From NCBI RefSeq assembly GCF_030067815.1, contig NZ_CP125968.1:62001-126000 (forward strand): a DNA stretch of 64,000 nucleotides, given 5' to 3'. Below the pieces are notes generated by a model. The model worked only from the letters and a program-made list of their open reading frames with translations. It ran no database searches and was not told the origin of the DNA. This DNA is from Sporosarcina thermotolerans (lineage in GTDB: Bacteria; Bacillota; Bacilli; Bacillales_A; Planococcaceae). Positions 28,124 through 37,799 of this stretch are shown piece by piece. Both the position numbers and the translations under genes were made by a program. The stretch's first letter is position 1, and each line of letters opens with the position of its first letter.

Positions 28124-30179
28124 ATGAAAAGAGTAGAGTATATAAAGAAGAAAAAGAGACGAGTATTTTTACGACGTTTTTCCATGCTGGCGATTACAGC
28201 GGTAACTGCGTTTTTCACTATGTTTTTATGCCTTCGTCTATACGCTCAAATTACAGGCGCTCCTTCTTTAAGCGTCCCAAAAGCGAGTGTGTTTCTTGAT
28301 AAGAACGGGCGGCAAATTGGTGATAAATTTTCCGCAGAACGTCGATATTGGGTTGATCTTGATGAGATTTCCCCGTTTTTGATCGACGCCGTAATTGCGA
28401 CAGAAGATAGGAATTTCTTCAATCATAACGGATTTGATTATAAACGAATTGCCGGAGCTGTTTTGAAAGATATTAAATCGATGCGTAAAGCGGAAGGCGC
28501 GAGCTCCATTACCCAGCAGTATGCCCGTAATTTATTTTTAACACATGAAAAATCATGGACCCGGAAGATTAAAGAGGCATTGTATGCGTACCGGCTTGAA
28601 ACTTTCTATGAGAAAGATGTCATTTTGGAAGGCTATTTGAATACGGTCTATTTCGGTCACGGAATGTATGGTGTTGAGGCTGCAAGTCGGTATTATTTCG
28701 CGAAGTCTGCGAAGGATTTGACACTTGAGGAATCGGCGGTCATTACGGCGATTGCGAAAGGTCCATCGGTTTACTCACCACGTGATTATCCGGAGCAATC
28801 CCGGAGAGGCAATTGCTGATCCTTTCGCTTATGAAGAATCAGGGATTTATCACTGAACAGCAAAGGGACCGTGCGGCGGATATTGCAATCACGTTAAGAA
28901 CGGATGACTGGGCCGACATGAAGCAGATCGCCCCTTATTTCCTTGCTGAAGTTTGGAAGGAAGCGGAGGAGATTTTGAGCAAAAAAGGACGCTACCCCGC
29001 TGAGGGTGGTTGGACAATCCGGACAACCCTTGACCAACATCATCAGAAGACGGCCGAGGAGTACATCGCGAAATATATGCCTGATAGTGAGCTACAAGTC
29101 GGGTTTATGTCAATTGAGACTGAAACCGGGGCCATCACATCGCTCGTCGGAGGCGTGAATTATTCGGAAAGTCCTTTCAATAGGGTGACACAAGCGAAAC
29201 GGCAGCCTGGTTCTGCAATGAAGCCGATATTATATGCGGCGGCGCTTGAGGAAGGTTACAACCCATTGACGTTCAAGTCTACGGAACGGACAGTTTTCAC
29301 CTATGATGAAGGACGCTCCACCTATGAACCGAAAAACGTTAATGGGAAATTCGCTGGCCATCCAATTTCCCTGGCCCAGGCAGTTGCCATTTCAGATAAT
29401 ATTTATGCTGTAAAAACGCTTGAGGATATCGGATATAAGAAATTCAATAAAATGGCGGAGCGCTTAGGGATTAACGTTAATTCCAGGAGTCACCGGCAGT
29501 TGCGTTGGGGACATCCGAGGTTTCATTGTTGGAAATGACAAACGCCTATAACAGGATTGCTTCAGGCGGATTGCAAGTCGAACCTACAACCATATTGTCC
29601 ATTACGGACTCGACAGGAAAGACGGTATACGAGCAGCCGAAGAAAAATACGAAGCGGGCCATTACCGAACAGGATGCATTTGTGCTCACCCATTTACTGA
29701 CAGGAATGTTCGACCCCGTTTTCAATGATTATTCCGTTGCTACCGGTCTTTCAATGCGTTCCAAGCAAAGCAGGCCATATGCCGCTAAATCAGGAACTAC
29801 CATTTCTGACCAATACCTTATCGGATACACGCCGTCACTCACTGCCGGAATTTGGACAGGATATGACGTCGGGCAACAACTGACGGACCTTCAGGATAAA
29901 GCCGCATCAAAGAAAATTTGGATCGACTTCATGGAAACGGTGCATGCTGGCAAAGCACCCGAGCCTTTCATCCCACCGAAAGGCATCAGCAGTATAAAGG
30001 TCGATATCGAAACCGGTGGAATCGCGGTCAACGAATGTCCGAAACAGCGACTTATGTACTTGAAGGAAAAAGACATGCCACAAAAACTTTGCACCGACAA
30101 GAACTTGCGCGAACAGAATAACGGCCAGGACAGTGAGTCAGGAACTTTTGAACTGTTTCCATTTTCGTTTTTTGAATAG
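28124..30179 (+). CDS. pbpG: Class A penicillin-binding protein (two frameshifts)
   Basis: Bifunctional glycosyltransferase/transpeptidase, about 685 residues after repair. After a basic tail and one membrane anchor (residues about 20-45), the GT51 domain has IATEDRNFFNHNGFD and SSITQQYARNLFL; the transpeptidase has the Ser in QPGSAMKP, ISDN, and KSGTT. One G is missing at 28803-28804 (SRERQLLILSL) and one T at 29490 (SRSSPAVALGTSEVS). Position next to ywhD matches B. subtilis pbpG (ywhE), which acts in spore peptidoglycan. RBS GGGAGAAGG. Confidence 0.93.
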
Positions 30180-30196
30180 ACATTTTTTTAGTGATT

Positions 30197-30393
30197 GAGA
30201 AGTTTCGGGCAGGGAATGAGAACTTTTTGTGGATAAATGAGAAGTCTTCGGTCGAGAAAGAGAAGTTACTCGGCGTTAATGAGAACTCCAAGACCGAGAA
30301 CGAGAACTCACGATACGTTAACGAGAACTCCTTGACTATTAACGAGAACTCCTGGGCCATGAACGAGAACTCTTGATGTATTAACGAGAACCG
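30197..30393 (+). repeat. 21-nt periodic array, core GAGAACTC, 10 units
   Basis: Copies of GAGAACTC (early ones GAGAAGTT or GAGAACTT) begin at 30197 and every 21 nt to 30386 without a slip; AAC or AAT usually precedes the core. Since 21 nt is seven codons, the array is open in frames on both strands (heptads NENSxxx on plus, EFSxxxx on minus), but no ribosome site serves either. It lies between the stop of pbpG and the shared terminator. Confidence 0.92.
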
Positions 30394-30411
30394 GCAATTC
30401 ATTCAAAAATC

Positions 30412-30459
30412 AAAAAAGCTTTGCCTTCCGAAATTCATCGGAGAGGCAAAGCTTTTTTA
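30412..30459. terminator. Bidirectional terminator between pbpG and the ywhD side
   Basis: AAAAAAGCTTTGCCT and AGGCAAAGCTTTTTT form a long stem (inner pair TCCG/CGGA) with T runs on both strands. Between it and the ywhD stop, 30460-30642 holds no recognisable gene; a 72-codon minus-strand frame there has no ribosome site. Confidence 0.9.
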
Positions 30460-30642
30460 CCGTCGCATGCAGTCTGTCTTGTGATGGAGCATTGCTTGGG
30501 TTGGTAATGAACCAGCATTTGACAGAATATACATGTTCCGGTTGTCCTAGCTTACAAGTGCAAGCTGTAGTTTCAGTGTACTTCCTTTTGAACTGACATT
30601 CAACCTCAGAAGTTGCTGTATATGGCAAGTTTCACAGTTTGT

Positions 30643-31173
30643 TCATAATTCGGGTGAATCTACGGCTAAATCGATGTGTAATTTCGGTTCGCTTCGGTCC
30701 CACATCTCTTTATTATGCGTCGAAAGGAAATTGGAGAGAATCTTTTTCGATTTATCATCCATAAAATCGACCATTATATGCCGCTTCATTGACTTATCCA
30801 TTCTATTGACATGATCGGCAAGAATTTTATATCCTCTGCGCTTCTCTTTGTTTACAACCATTTCGCATGCAGTAACGCCGGCATAGTAGGGGCCTTCTTC
30901 CTTGAAGTCGATAGTGACCCAGACGAGCCAGTATGGTTTCCCGCCTTCGGAATCTTCTCGGTTCGTCGTGAATTTTACACCGCGTTCCGTGTCGCTGCGG
31001 GCATGCATCGCACCGAATTCGATGCGCGCCTCCTCTTCATTGATGTCGACGATTACCGGCGAGACGTTTTCGAGTGACAATGATCCGATTCCGAACCCTT
31101 TATGCCCATCGGTTGGATCATCTTTTATGATGGTAAATCCTAATTTCTGTTTTGGTTTCTGCTCATTCGTCAT
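30643..31173 (-). CDS. ywhD: YwhD family protein
   Basis: A 176-residue protein conserved in Bacillales next to pbpG. MTNEQKPKQKLGFTIIKDD at 31173 follows GGGAGGGG. Recognisable stretches are GHKGFGIGSLSLENVSPV, EFGAMHARSDTERGVKF and RMDKSMKRHIMVDFM. No catalytic motif was noted; function unknown. It is divergent from ywhB. Confidence 0.85.
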   Translation of the reverse strand: MTNEQKPKQKLGFTIIKDDPTDGHKGFGIGSLSLENVSPVIVDINEEEARIEFGAMHARSDTERGVKFTTNREDSEGGKPYWLVWVTIDFKEEGPYYAGVTACEMVVNKEKRRGYKILADHVNRMDKSMKRHIMVDFMDDKSKKILSNFLSTHNKEMWDRSEPKLHIDLAVDSPEL

Positions 31174-31241
31174 TTCTATTACCCCTCCCATTCTGCTATT
31201 ATATACACTATACCTAAAGATAGTCGAAAGGGGGAAATAGT

Positions 31242-31430
31242 ATGCCAATCGTAACTGTAAAAATGCTTGAAGGCCGCACGGATGAGCAGAAACGCAATCT
31301 CTGTGAAAAAGTGTCTGCGGTCGTCGCTGAAACGACGGGTGCTCCGATTCAAAACGTTTCTGTCATTATCGAAGAAATGTCCAAAAACCATTTTGCAACT
31401 GGAGGCAAACGCGCGAGCGACGCCAACTGA
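31242..31430 (+). CDS. ywhB: 4-oxalocrotonate tautomerase family protein
   Basis: A 62-residue tautomerase subunit with the catalytic Pro right after the initiator Met (MPIVTVKMLEGRTDEQK) and a typical GKRASD end with the Arg-like basic residues. The family forms hexamers and enolises 2-hydroxymuconate or related keto acids; the physiological substrate in Bacillales is unknown. RBS AAAGGGGG; the upstream region also serves ywhD. Confidence 0.93.
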   Translation: MPIVTVKMLEGRTDEQKRNLCEKVSAVVAETTGAPIQNVSVIIEEMSKNHFATGGKRASDAN

Positions 31431-31436
31431 TCGAAG

Positions 31437-31472
31437 CGATGTGAGAATATAAATCCTCACATCGTTTTTTAT
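31437..31472 (+). terminator. Terminator of ywhB
   Basis: CGATGTGAG and CTCACATCG form a stem around a short AT-rich loop, followed by TTTTTTATT. Confidence 0.9.
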
Positions 31473-31519
31473 TGGGTTTTAGGGTTCTTGAGCGCGGGGT
31501 CTCCATCACTTTATTCCAA

Positions 31520-31550
31520 TAAAAAAATCCCCTTTCATAAGGGGATTCGG
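31520..31550 (-). terminator. Terminator of ywgA
   Basis: AATCCCCTT and AAGGGGATT form a 9-bp stem around TCAT... with TTTTTTTA on the minus strand, directly after the ywgA stop. Confidence 0.88.
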
Positions 31551-31555
31551 TACTA

Positions 31556-32065
31556 TTATGCGACTGTCGAACACGTTGGGAGTTCTGCGATGAATGCGAA
31601 GGCGTCGTTCATTTCGTCTTCGCTGAAATTTAGTTTATTTTTCACGATATGCACTTTAGCGATTTGCTCGTCCTTTGGTAGGTAATCGAAATAAAGCAAA
31701 GTGGAAACCAGTTCAAGGAATCTTGAACTTTTTCCGTTCAGTCTGCTGAGGAGATCGTCTAAACTGGCGTGAGGAGATTCCGCCATTTCGACGAATCGTT
31801 CCCCTTCCTCCGTTACATTATAGCTATATTGGACGTAGGAACCTTTATCTTCACAGCTTTCCGCGAGGAAGCCCATTTCGCATAGCTCCTCGACTCGGAG
31901 CGTTAATTCCTCCGAATAAGGTCCGTACATATGCAACTCATATTTTTCAGCAAAAGGGAAATCCATCTTTTTAGCGATATAGATCATCTTTTGCAGCTTT
32001 TTCCGTCCGTTCACTTCATTTGCCATGGCAATAAATTGCACAATCTTGGCATGTTCTTGCAACAA
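31556..32065 (-). CDS. ywgA: YwgA family protein
   Basis: A 169-residue protein, probably starting at TTG (LQEHAKIVQFIAMANEV) behind AAGGAG. NGRKKLQKMIYIAKKM and FPFAEKYELHMYGPYSEEL are family hallmarks and resemble a winged-helix/antitoxin-SocA-like fold. It is conserved next to the HD-domain gene ywfO. Function unknown. Confidence 0.82.
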   Translation of the reverse strand: MLQEHAKIVQFIAMANEVNGRKKLQKMIYIAKKMDFPFAEKYELHMYGPYSEELTLRVEELCEMGFLAESCEDKGSYVQYSYNVTEEGERFVEMAESPHASLDDLLSRLNGKSSRFLELVSTLLYFDYLPKDEQIAKVHIVKNKLNFSEDEMNDAFAFIAELPTCSTVA

Positions 32066-32081
32066 GCCACTCCACTCCTTC

Positions 32082-33379
32082 CTACCCTCTTAACATCCGT
32101 AAAATTTTATCGTACAAAGGGTTTTCATCCCTTTTCGCAGCCAACAGATCCTCTGGAAAATAAATTTTATGGTCAGTCCTTCGTTTACCTGATATCGCAT
32201 CAACAATCTCCGATGAACGGGATAGCTCACGCAGCTCCCCGCTTGGCATCTGTAAGTAAATTGGCACGCGTTCATTTTCTTCACCTGGACGATAAAAATC
32301 GTATGGCAGGTCCGAAGATGAATCTGTGACAAGATAATATTCTGGATTTATGTCAGCTTCTTTGAATAGCTTTTCAAGTTCGCCAATTTTCCGGTATTCC
32401 GTCGCAGGATCGAATTCAGCGTATTGAAATAGTCGGCGATTCAGGAAGCGATCGCATAGGTCCGCCAAGATTTCATCTTTTTCATTGCGCCACCATTGGA
32501 AATAGGTCATCAGTACGCCTTCATCCAACGATATGTACTCCTCGAGCCCGAATGTCCGGTCGAAAAATGATTTGAATTGGACAGGCTCGTAAGTGAACTT
32601 GTAGCCGCTTTTATGTAGATATCTTGCACGATGCAGGATTTTCATCAAAATGACCTCTGCGCTTCGCGAAACCGGGTGGAAGTAGACTTGCCAATACATT
32701 TGGTAGCGGCTCATTATATAGTCTTCCACCGCGTGCATTCCACTAAACTTGATAACTACCTGTTCCTCGTCTGGACGCATGACGCGAAGAATTCGCTCCA
32801 TGTCGAAATGACCGTAGGATACGCCAGTGTAATAGGCGTCCCGTTGCAAGTAATCCATTCTGTCTGCGTCGATTTGGCTTGAAATGAGGCTGACGACAAG
32901 CTTGTCCGGATAAGTCTTGCCGATGACATCTGCAATTTGTTGAGGAAAGTCCGGCGAAACGCGGCGAAGCACTTTATTCACTTCCGTGTCCCCTGTCAGG
33001 ATGTCTTGCGTGAACTTTTCATGGTCAAGCGCGAATACCTTTTCAAACGCATGGAAAACGGGCCATGTCCGAGGTCATGCAACAAGGCTGCGCAAAGTGT
33101 CAGTAATCGTTCTTCAGCATTCCATTCCTTTTGCCCGCTAAAACCGTCATCAATGATCCGCCTAACAATTTCATAGACGCCTAATGAGTGTTGAAAACGG
33201 CTGTGCTCCGCTCCGTGGAAGACAATGTAGGTCGTCCCTAACTGCCGAATCCTGCGAAGCCGCTGAAATTCGCGCGTGCCGATGACGTCCCAAATCACTT
33301 TGTCGCGCACATGGATATACCGGTGGACCGGATCCTTGAATACTTTCTCTTCGAAAAGCTTTTCATTTTTATAGTCCAC
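32082..33379 (-). CDS. ywfO: HD-domain phosphohydrolase (frameshifted)
   Basis: dGTPase-like HD protein, about 432 residues after repair. FKDPVHRYIHVRD near the start, FQRLRRIRQLG, HSLGVYEIVRRI and HDLGHGPFSH (the HD metal site, about residue 105) are seen; YLQRDAYYTGVSYGHFDMERI follows. One C is missing at 33053-33054 (coding strand FS-H), splitting the frame after GHGPFS. GTG start with GGAGG upstream. B. subtilis YwfO and E. faecalis homologues hydrolyse dNTPs; that activity is inferred. Confidence 0.9.
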
Positions 33380-33577
33380 TTATTCATCCACCTCCGTCGA
33401 TGCCTTTTCTTAAGTATATCAAAAAGTCGAGAAGGTGGAAGATGAGAAAAGGACGGTTTTCTTTGAAAAGAACTTTATATTTTTTGGAAAGTGTTTTAGT
33501 TTGAATGAATAAAAGGATTCAACACTGTCCACACTGACCGTAAGAAAGAGACTATTAACATGGCAGGAGGCAAGGAG

Positions 33578-34212
33578 ATGGTGAAAGTTAGACAGGATGC
33601 TTGGCTCGAGGAAAATGATATTTTATTAGCCGAGACGGTGTTGCGGCATGTCAGGGAAGGCAGTACACAGTTAGGCGCATTCGAAGAAGTGGGCGATGCC
33701 CTTAATAGGACAGCTGCCGCTTGCGGATTCAGATGGAATGCAGTCGTTCGCCGCGATTACGAGAAAGAACTATCTGAGGCGAAAAAGGAACGGAAACAGG
33801 CAATGCGTGTGTTAGGTGCTGATTTCAAGCGACGCAGCCAACAGCTATATAGCCCTTTGCAAGGGGAAGATCAGGAAGAGCGGACGCCTGTCCACTATCC
33901 GCATTATCCCTTGACACCGTTATTGCTTATTTAATTCGTTTACATCATAGCGGCGGAGGCGACTCTGAATCACTCAGATGGAAACAGACTGCAAAAATCG
34001 CAAATGAGAAAGTCGAGACTCTTCAAAAAGAGATTGAAAAGCTTCAATTGGAGAATAAAACCTTGAGAAGCGACTACGAACAGTTCGTGCAGATCATGAA
34101 CCGCGCCCGTAGATTAGTTACATTGGATGATGACACTGAGCGTACCGCCCCGGTCTTCACGATGGAGCGTAACGGCAACCTCGTATCAAAAGAACCGCCG
34201 ATCAATCATTGA
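33578..34212 (+). CDS. rsfA: Prespore transcription factor RsfA family (frameshifted)
   Basis: RsfA fine-tunes the sigma-F regulon in the forespore. The N-terminal Myb-like DNA-binding domain reads [19 protein letters not shown] to [14 protein letters not shown]; the second part continues [19 protein letters not shown] and a coiled coil ([21 protein letters not shown]), ending EPPINH. The parts are joined by one missing C in the run at 33908-33910. About 211 residues. Start at 33578 follows AGGAGG. The terminator overlaps the last codons. Confidence 0.88.
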
Positions 34213-34230
34213 TCCGGCGGTTTTTTATTT
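34194..34230 (+). terminator. Terminator of rsfA
   Basis: CCGCCGATCAAT and ATTGATCCGGCGG form a long stem followed by TTTTTTATTTTT; the 5' arm lies inside the last rsfA codons. Confidence 0.9.
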
Positions 34231-34244
34231 TTGGGGAGGGGGCG

Positions 34245-34358
34245 TTTATGCGTAATTGCGTGAGTTTATGCGTGTCTTGTGCGATTTATGAGTGATTCTA
34301 CGCGTTTATGAGTGATTGCGCGCGTTTATGCGTGTCTAACATGATTTATGCGTTTTTA
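34245..34358 (+). repeat. 20-nt periodic array, core TTTATGCGTG, 6 units
   Basis: TTTATG begins at 34245, 34265, 34285, 34305, 34325 and 34345. The array fills the space between the rsfA terminator and lipL, and its last unit supplies the lipL stop codon (34356-34358). Confidence 0.9.
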
Positions 34359-35189
34359 ACCTCTTGCAAGCATTTTTTGATTTCGTTCGACGACGCGATT
34401 TAAGTAGAACAGATAGAGTTCCATTTCTTCCGGCGTTAGGCCTGCCATTTGGAATTCTTCTGTTGAAAGCGCTCGGAGCAGTAGCTGGACACGAATGTTG
34501 ATGTCGCTGACAGTTAGTGGTTCACCTAAAAGTTCCGACAGGGATGCCATTACTTCCGGCTGTATCGTTGGGTAGGTGAATTTTGTCTGCTCGCCTTGCA
34601 AACCGTTTTCGTATAAATCGCGAATGAGTTCTGCACGTTCAGCGCCGCTGCCTTCCACGCATAAATATACTTGGACTGCGACGCCTTGCCGTAGTCTTCT
34701 TTGGGAAATCCCTGCGAACTTGCGGCCGCCGATGCTTAAGTCATAAGTGCCCGGACAATAGGAGCCGACAATTTCATAGGCTTCTATTTGATCCGCTGCT
34801 TCCGGAAACAGCATGCGGACAAAGGCTAACATTGATTCATAACCTTCCGGAATATCGATGGATCCGTCCTGTTCGGATAGAATAATTGAAATATTGAGCA
34901 CGCCTTCATCGAGCACAACAGCAAGTCCACCTGAATTCCGGACAATTGTTTTATAGCCCGCTTCGTGAAGCGGCGGCAACGCGTCATCGATATGCGGCAA
35001 ACGGTGATCCTGGATGCCTAAGACGATTGTGTGATCATGCACCCATGTGCGGACGGTCGGCACGGTCATTTTCTGGCCGACGAGATGGCAAAGTGTATCA
35101 TCCATTGCGAAGGACTCAAGGGCGGAGCGATTTATTGCAATCATCGATTCGTCGATGAAGCGCCATTTTGGTAATTGCAAATTAGACAT
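34356..35189 (-). CDS. lipL: Octanoyl-GcvH:protein N-octanoyltransferase
   Basis: LipL moves the octanoyl group from GcvH to E2 subunits in lipoate assembly. 277 residues of the BPL/LipA-LipB fold. RNSGGLAVVLDEGVLNISII (residues about 86-105) is the substrate loop, and SYCPGTYDLSIGGRKFAGISQRR carries the catalytic Cys and the Lys. Position between rsfA and hemQ matches B. subtilis ywfL. Confidence 0.93.
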   Translation of the reverse strand: MSNLQLPKWRFIDESMIAINRSALESFAMDDTLCHLVGQKMTVPTVRTWVHDHTIVLGIQDHRLPHIDDALPPLHEAGYKTIVRNSGGLAVVLDEGVLNISIILSEQDGSIDIPEGYESMLAFVRMLFPEAADQIEAYEIVGSYCPGTYDLSIGGRKFAGISQRRLRQGVAVQVYLCVEGSGAERAELIRDLYENGLQGEQTKFTYPTIQPEVMASLSELLGEPLTVSDINIRVQLLLRALSTEEFQMAGLTPEEMELYLFYLNRVVERNQKMLARG

Positions 35190-35374
35190 TTCATTATCTC
35201 CCGGTTGTTAGATCAGTTTTTTTCCGCTATAAGCATACACCAGATCATGCCTGAGGAACAGTTATACACTTCTTGTCGATTATGTGAAGTTGGCGACTCA
35301 GAATCATGTTTTTGACTTCGTTGTGTTAGACTATGGGGAGAAGTAAATCAACGTATAAAGGAGTTTGAATTCAT

Positions 35375-36124
35375 ATGAACGAAGCAGCGATTACACTCGA
35401 TGGCTGGTATGTATTACATGATTTCCGCACGATGGATTGGGCGTCTTGGAAGTTGATTTCAAAAGAGGAGCGTCAGCAAGCGGTTGATGAATTCATCGCT
35501 TATTTGGATAAATTACAGCAAGCCGATGATAATAAAACCGGTAGCCATGCATTTTACACGGTTGTGGGGCAAAAAGCGGACTTCATGTTGATGACGTTGC
35601 GCCCAACGATTGACGAATTGCAAGAGCTTGAAGCGGAATTCAATAAATTGACGATTGCAGACTATACGATTCCTGCGTATTCGTATGTTTCCGTTGTGGA
35701 ATTGTCAAATTATCTTGCGGGTGAATCCAATGAGGATCCATACCAAAATCCGTATGTACGCGGACGTTTGTATCCGGAATTGCCACGTAGCCAGTACATT
35801 TGCTTCTACCCGATGGACAAGAAGCGTGATGGCGAGGATAACTGGTATATGCTCAGCATGGATGAGCGTAAGGCTATGATGCGTAGTCACGGGATGATTG
35901 GACGCGGCTATGCGGGCAAAGTGAAGCAGATCATTTCCGGTTCTGTCGGTTTCGATGATTTCGAATGGGGCGTTACGCTGTTTTCAGATGATGTGCTTCA
36001 GTTCAAGAAATTGGTTTATGAGATGCGTTTTGATGAAGTGAGTGCGCGTTATGGCGTATTCGGATCGTTCTTTATCGGGACGATGTTGGATGGAGATAAA
36101 AAAGCTTCATTTTTTACTGTTTGA
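35375..36124 (+). CDS. hemQ: Coproheme decarboxylase
   Basis: HemQ/ChdC converts Fe-coproporphyrin III to heme b, the last step of the Gram-positive coproporphyrin route. 249 residues of the chlorite-dismutase fold. [18 protein letters not shown] (about residue 140-155) carries the catalytic Tyr, and [16 protein letters not shown] the proximal His. The start follows AAAGGAG. The gene is transcribed away from lipL. Confidence 0.95.
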   Translation: MNEAAITLDGWYVLHDFRTMDWASWKLISKEERQQAVDEFIAYLDKLQQADDNKTGSHAFYTVVGQKADFMLMTLRPTIDELQELEAEFNKLTIADYTIPAYSYVSVVELSNYLAGESNEDPYQNPYVRGRLYPELPRSQYICFYPMDKKRDGEDNWYMLSMDERKAMMRSHGMIGRGYAGKVKQIISGSVGFDDFEWGVTLFSDDVLQFKKLVYEMRFDEVSARYGVFGSFFIGTMLDGDKKASFFTV

Positions 36125-36133
36125 TTAAACGTG

Positions 36134-36163
36134 CAAGGAGCCGCCAATACTGGGGCTCCTTTT
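36134..36163 (+). terminator. Terminator of hemQ
   Basis: AAGGAGCC and GGGCTCCTT form a stem around GCCAATACT, followed by TTTTATA. Confidence 0.85.
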
Positions 36164-36168
36164 TATAA

Positions 36169-36307
36169 TGTTGATTTCCGCTACAGGCGGACGCTTTCCG
36201 CCGGCATGGCTTCAGCCTCCTCACTACGCTTCGCTTCGTTGCGGGGTCTTCAGCTCATGCTTTTCCGGCAGGAGTCGCCGCCTTTCGCTTCAATCAACGG
36301 AGATCAC
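36169..36307. repeat. Interspersed element R2, copy a
   Basis: About 139 nt starting TGTTGATTTCCGCT and ending CTTCAATCAACGGAGAT, so the ends are imperfect inverted repeats. Inside are GGCGGACGCTTTCCGC and GGAGTCGCCGCCTTTCGC. A second copy lies at 45827-46009 with the same ends but a different middle. No gene inside. Confidence 0.8.
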
Positions 36308-36320
36308 TAATATAGGATAC

Positions 36321-36440
36321 GAAAAGTCCATAAATCGTCTCAATCACGCATAAATTCACCTAAAAGTCCATAAATGTTTACAAAAACGCATAATTCCACA
36401 GAAATGTCCATAAACGCTCGTAAACACGCATAAACCACGA
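36321..36440 (-). repeat. 20-nt periodic array with two alternating cores, 6 units
   Basis: Cores lie at 36326, 36346, 36366, 36386, 36406 and 36426. On the plus strand they alternate strictly between GTCCATAAA and ACGCATAA(A), so the repeat is 40 nt long. Reverse-complemented this is the TTTATGCGTG family plus a TTTATGGAC variant. Confidence 0.88.
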
Positions 36441-36454
36441 TAGTGAATGAATTT

Positions 36455-37309
36455 TCATCCCCTTAAATAGCTTATAATATCCTCTTTCAAGTCATTTCCA
36501 TTCCAAAACGTCAAAGCTGAGTCTTCACCGAGACGATTTACGAGATGTTCAACGTAGTCCGTGCCTAACAAATAGCCAATACGGTTATGGCCGAAATAGG
36601 AGCCTCCGGAAAGTCGGAACCATTCTTTTTCCTTCGCCATATCCCATTCTCCTATTAAGGCATCGTCTAAAAATCGTCGCTTCACTTCGGCTTTATTTTC
36701 CTCGTAGCATTTCACCCATGGTTCCCCGTCGTCATCATATGTAAAATAAATTGGTTCCGATAGACCCGGGACTGTCTGCTTGGATAAATACGTTGCAGCG
36801 CCTTCTGTGAAAAGCGTCGTCAAGCCGTGCATCCAATCGACTGTGGACCAATCCATACCTTGACGGGTTGCCATTGAAAAATGAGTGACATGTCCAATTT
36901 CGTGCGCGGCAATCACTTTTAGGTGGTCATGTTCTGGTGATAATTTTTCGACGGCAAAATAGATTTCCCTTCTGTTGTCCCTTGTCACGAATGCGTTTGA
37001 GCCGAATGTGCCGACAAGCATTTTATAACTCATCTCAACATCAAGATTATATTTCTTTTGATAAACCGCAGTCATCTCTTGAAGAATTGCCGGCAGACTT
37101 TCTGAAATGGAACGGATATCGTAAAATTTTTCATTATATTTCTTGAGTGCCGCTTGCAGGCGTTCCTCTGTTCTTGGGCAATGAATCGGAAAATAGTTTG
37201 CATAGACCCTTTCATGTTCATTTAAATACGCTTCCAACTCAGCAAATGTTTTATCTTCGCCCGCTCCCCAAAAATCAATGAAACTTGGTATATTATTTTC
37301 AATTCGCAT
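36455..37309 (-). CDS. HExxH zinc metallopeptidase-like protein
   Basis: A 284-residue protein beginning MRIENNIPSFIDFWGAGED behind AAGGGGGG. HEIGHVTHF near residue 147 is a zinc-protease HExxH motif, and LFTEGAATYLSKQ about 40 residues later could supply the third ligand Glu, as in gluzincins. No signal peptide, so probably cytoplasmic. The C-terminal RIGYLLGTDYVEHLVNRLGED recalls DUF2268-type proteins. Substrate unknown. Confidence 0.75.
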   Translation of the reverse strand: MRIENNIPSFIDFWGAGEDKTFAELEAYLNEHERVYANYFPIHCPRTEERLQAALKKYNEKFYDIRSISESLPAILQEMTAVYQKKYNLDVEMSYKMLVGTFGSNAFVTRDNRREIYFAVEKLSPEHDHLKVIAAHEIGHVTHFSMATRQGMDWSTVDWMHGLTTLFTEGAATYLSKQTVPGLSEPIYFTYDDDGEPWVKCYEENKAEVKRRFLDDALIGEWDMAKEKEWFRLSGGSYFGHNRIGYLLGTDYVEHLVNRLGEDSALTFWNGNDLKEDIISYLRG

Positions 37310-37461
37310 GCAATCCCCCCTTCCCCTTAGTATACATGTATCCCAAGATAGATGACTACACAATTCACTGGATTCAGAACCCTCGTTTCAGAAAGGGTTG
37401 GGAAGTTTTTTGGTCATGAATGAAAGTAGTAAAGCATATGGTTTACCGAGGGGGTTATGCT

Positions 37462-37770
37462 GTGGCAGTTATAAAGTACACAGATAAGGAAGTTGACTTG
37501 CTTGCAAGGTTGATGCGCGCAGATGCAAAGGTGAAAGGCAGCTTGGTATGCTGATGGTTGGAAATGTCGGAGTCAACCGAGTGCGTGCTGACTGTTTGGA
37601 TTTTAAAGATGTCCGGAACCTCTAACAAATGGTGTTTCAGCAACCCGTTCACTCTGGTTTTTCGAACCATCTGGCGATTGCCCTGTCCAATGGTACAATC
37701 AATGGAACACCGGAAGGTACAAAGCGCATTGCTTCTTTTCCCTAGTGCACAGGATTGTCCACAAGTTTAA
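37462..37770 (+). pseudogene. cwlJ: Spore cortex hydrolase CwlJ, internally deleted and frame-broken
   Basis: CwlJ degrades spore cortex during germination and needs GerQ, which is the next gene, as in B. subtilis. The start (GTG behind GAGGGGG) gives VAVIKYTDKEVDLLARLMRAD; with one base restored near 37523 it continues LGMLMVGNVGVNRVRADCLDFKDVRNL. It then shows QMVFQQP and, in another frame, WFFEPSGDCPVQWYNQ and finally SAQDCPQV. The locus is 309 nt instead of about 429, so about 40 codons between these blocks are missing, and a TAA falls after KDVRNL. Several breaks in so short a gene suggest either a damaged gene or poor local sequence. Confidence 0.75.
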
Positions 37771-37799
37771 TCCAATTTCAAAATTGAAAGGATGAAAAA

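Noticed and set aside
30052..30402. Minus-strand frame of 116 codons with EFS heptads
   Set aside because: Same artefact of a 21-nt repeat; no start signal and overlap with pbpG.
30410..30628. 72-codon minus-strand frame after the pbpG terminator
   Set aside because: No ribosome site, no recognisable family, and it includes the terminator hairpin.
36168..36353. 61-codon frame in element R2
   Set aside because: Lies in a repeat element and has no start signal.
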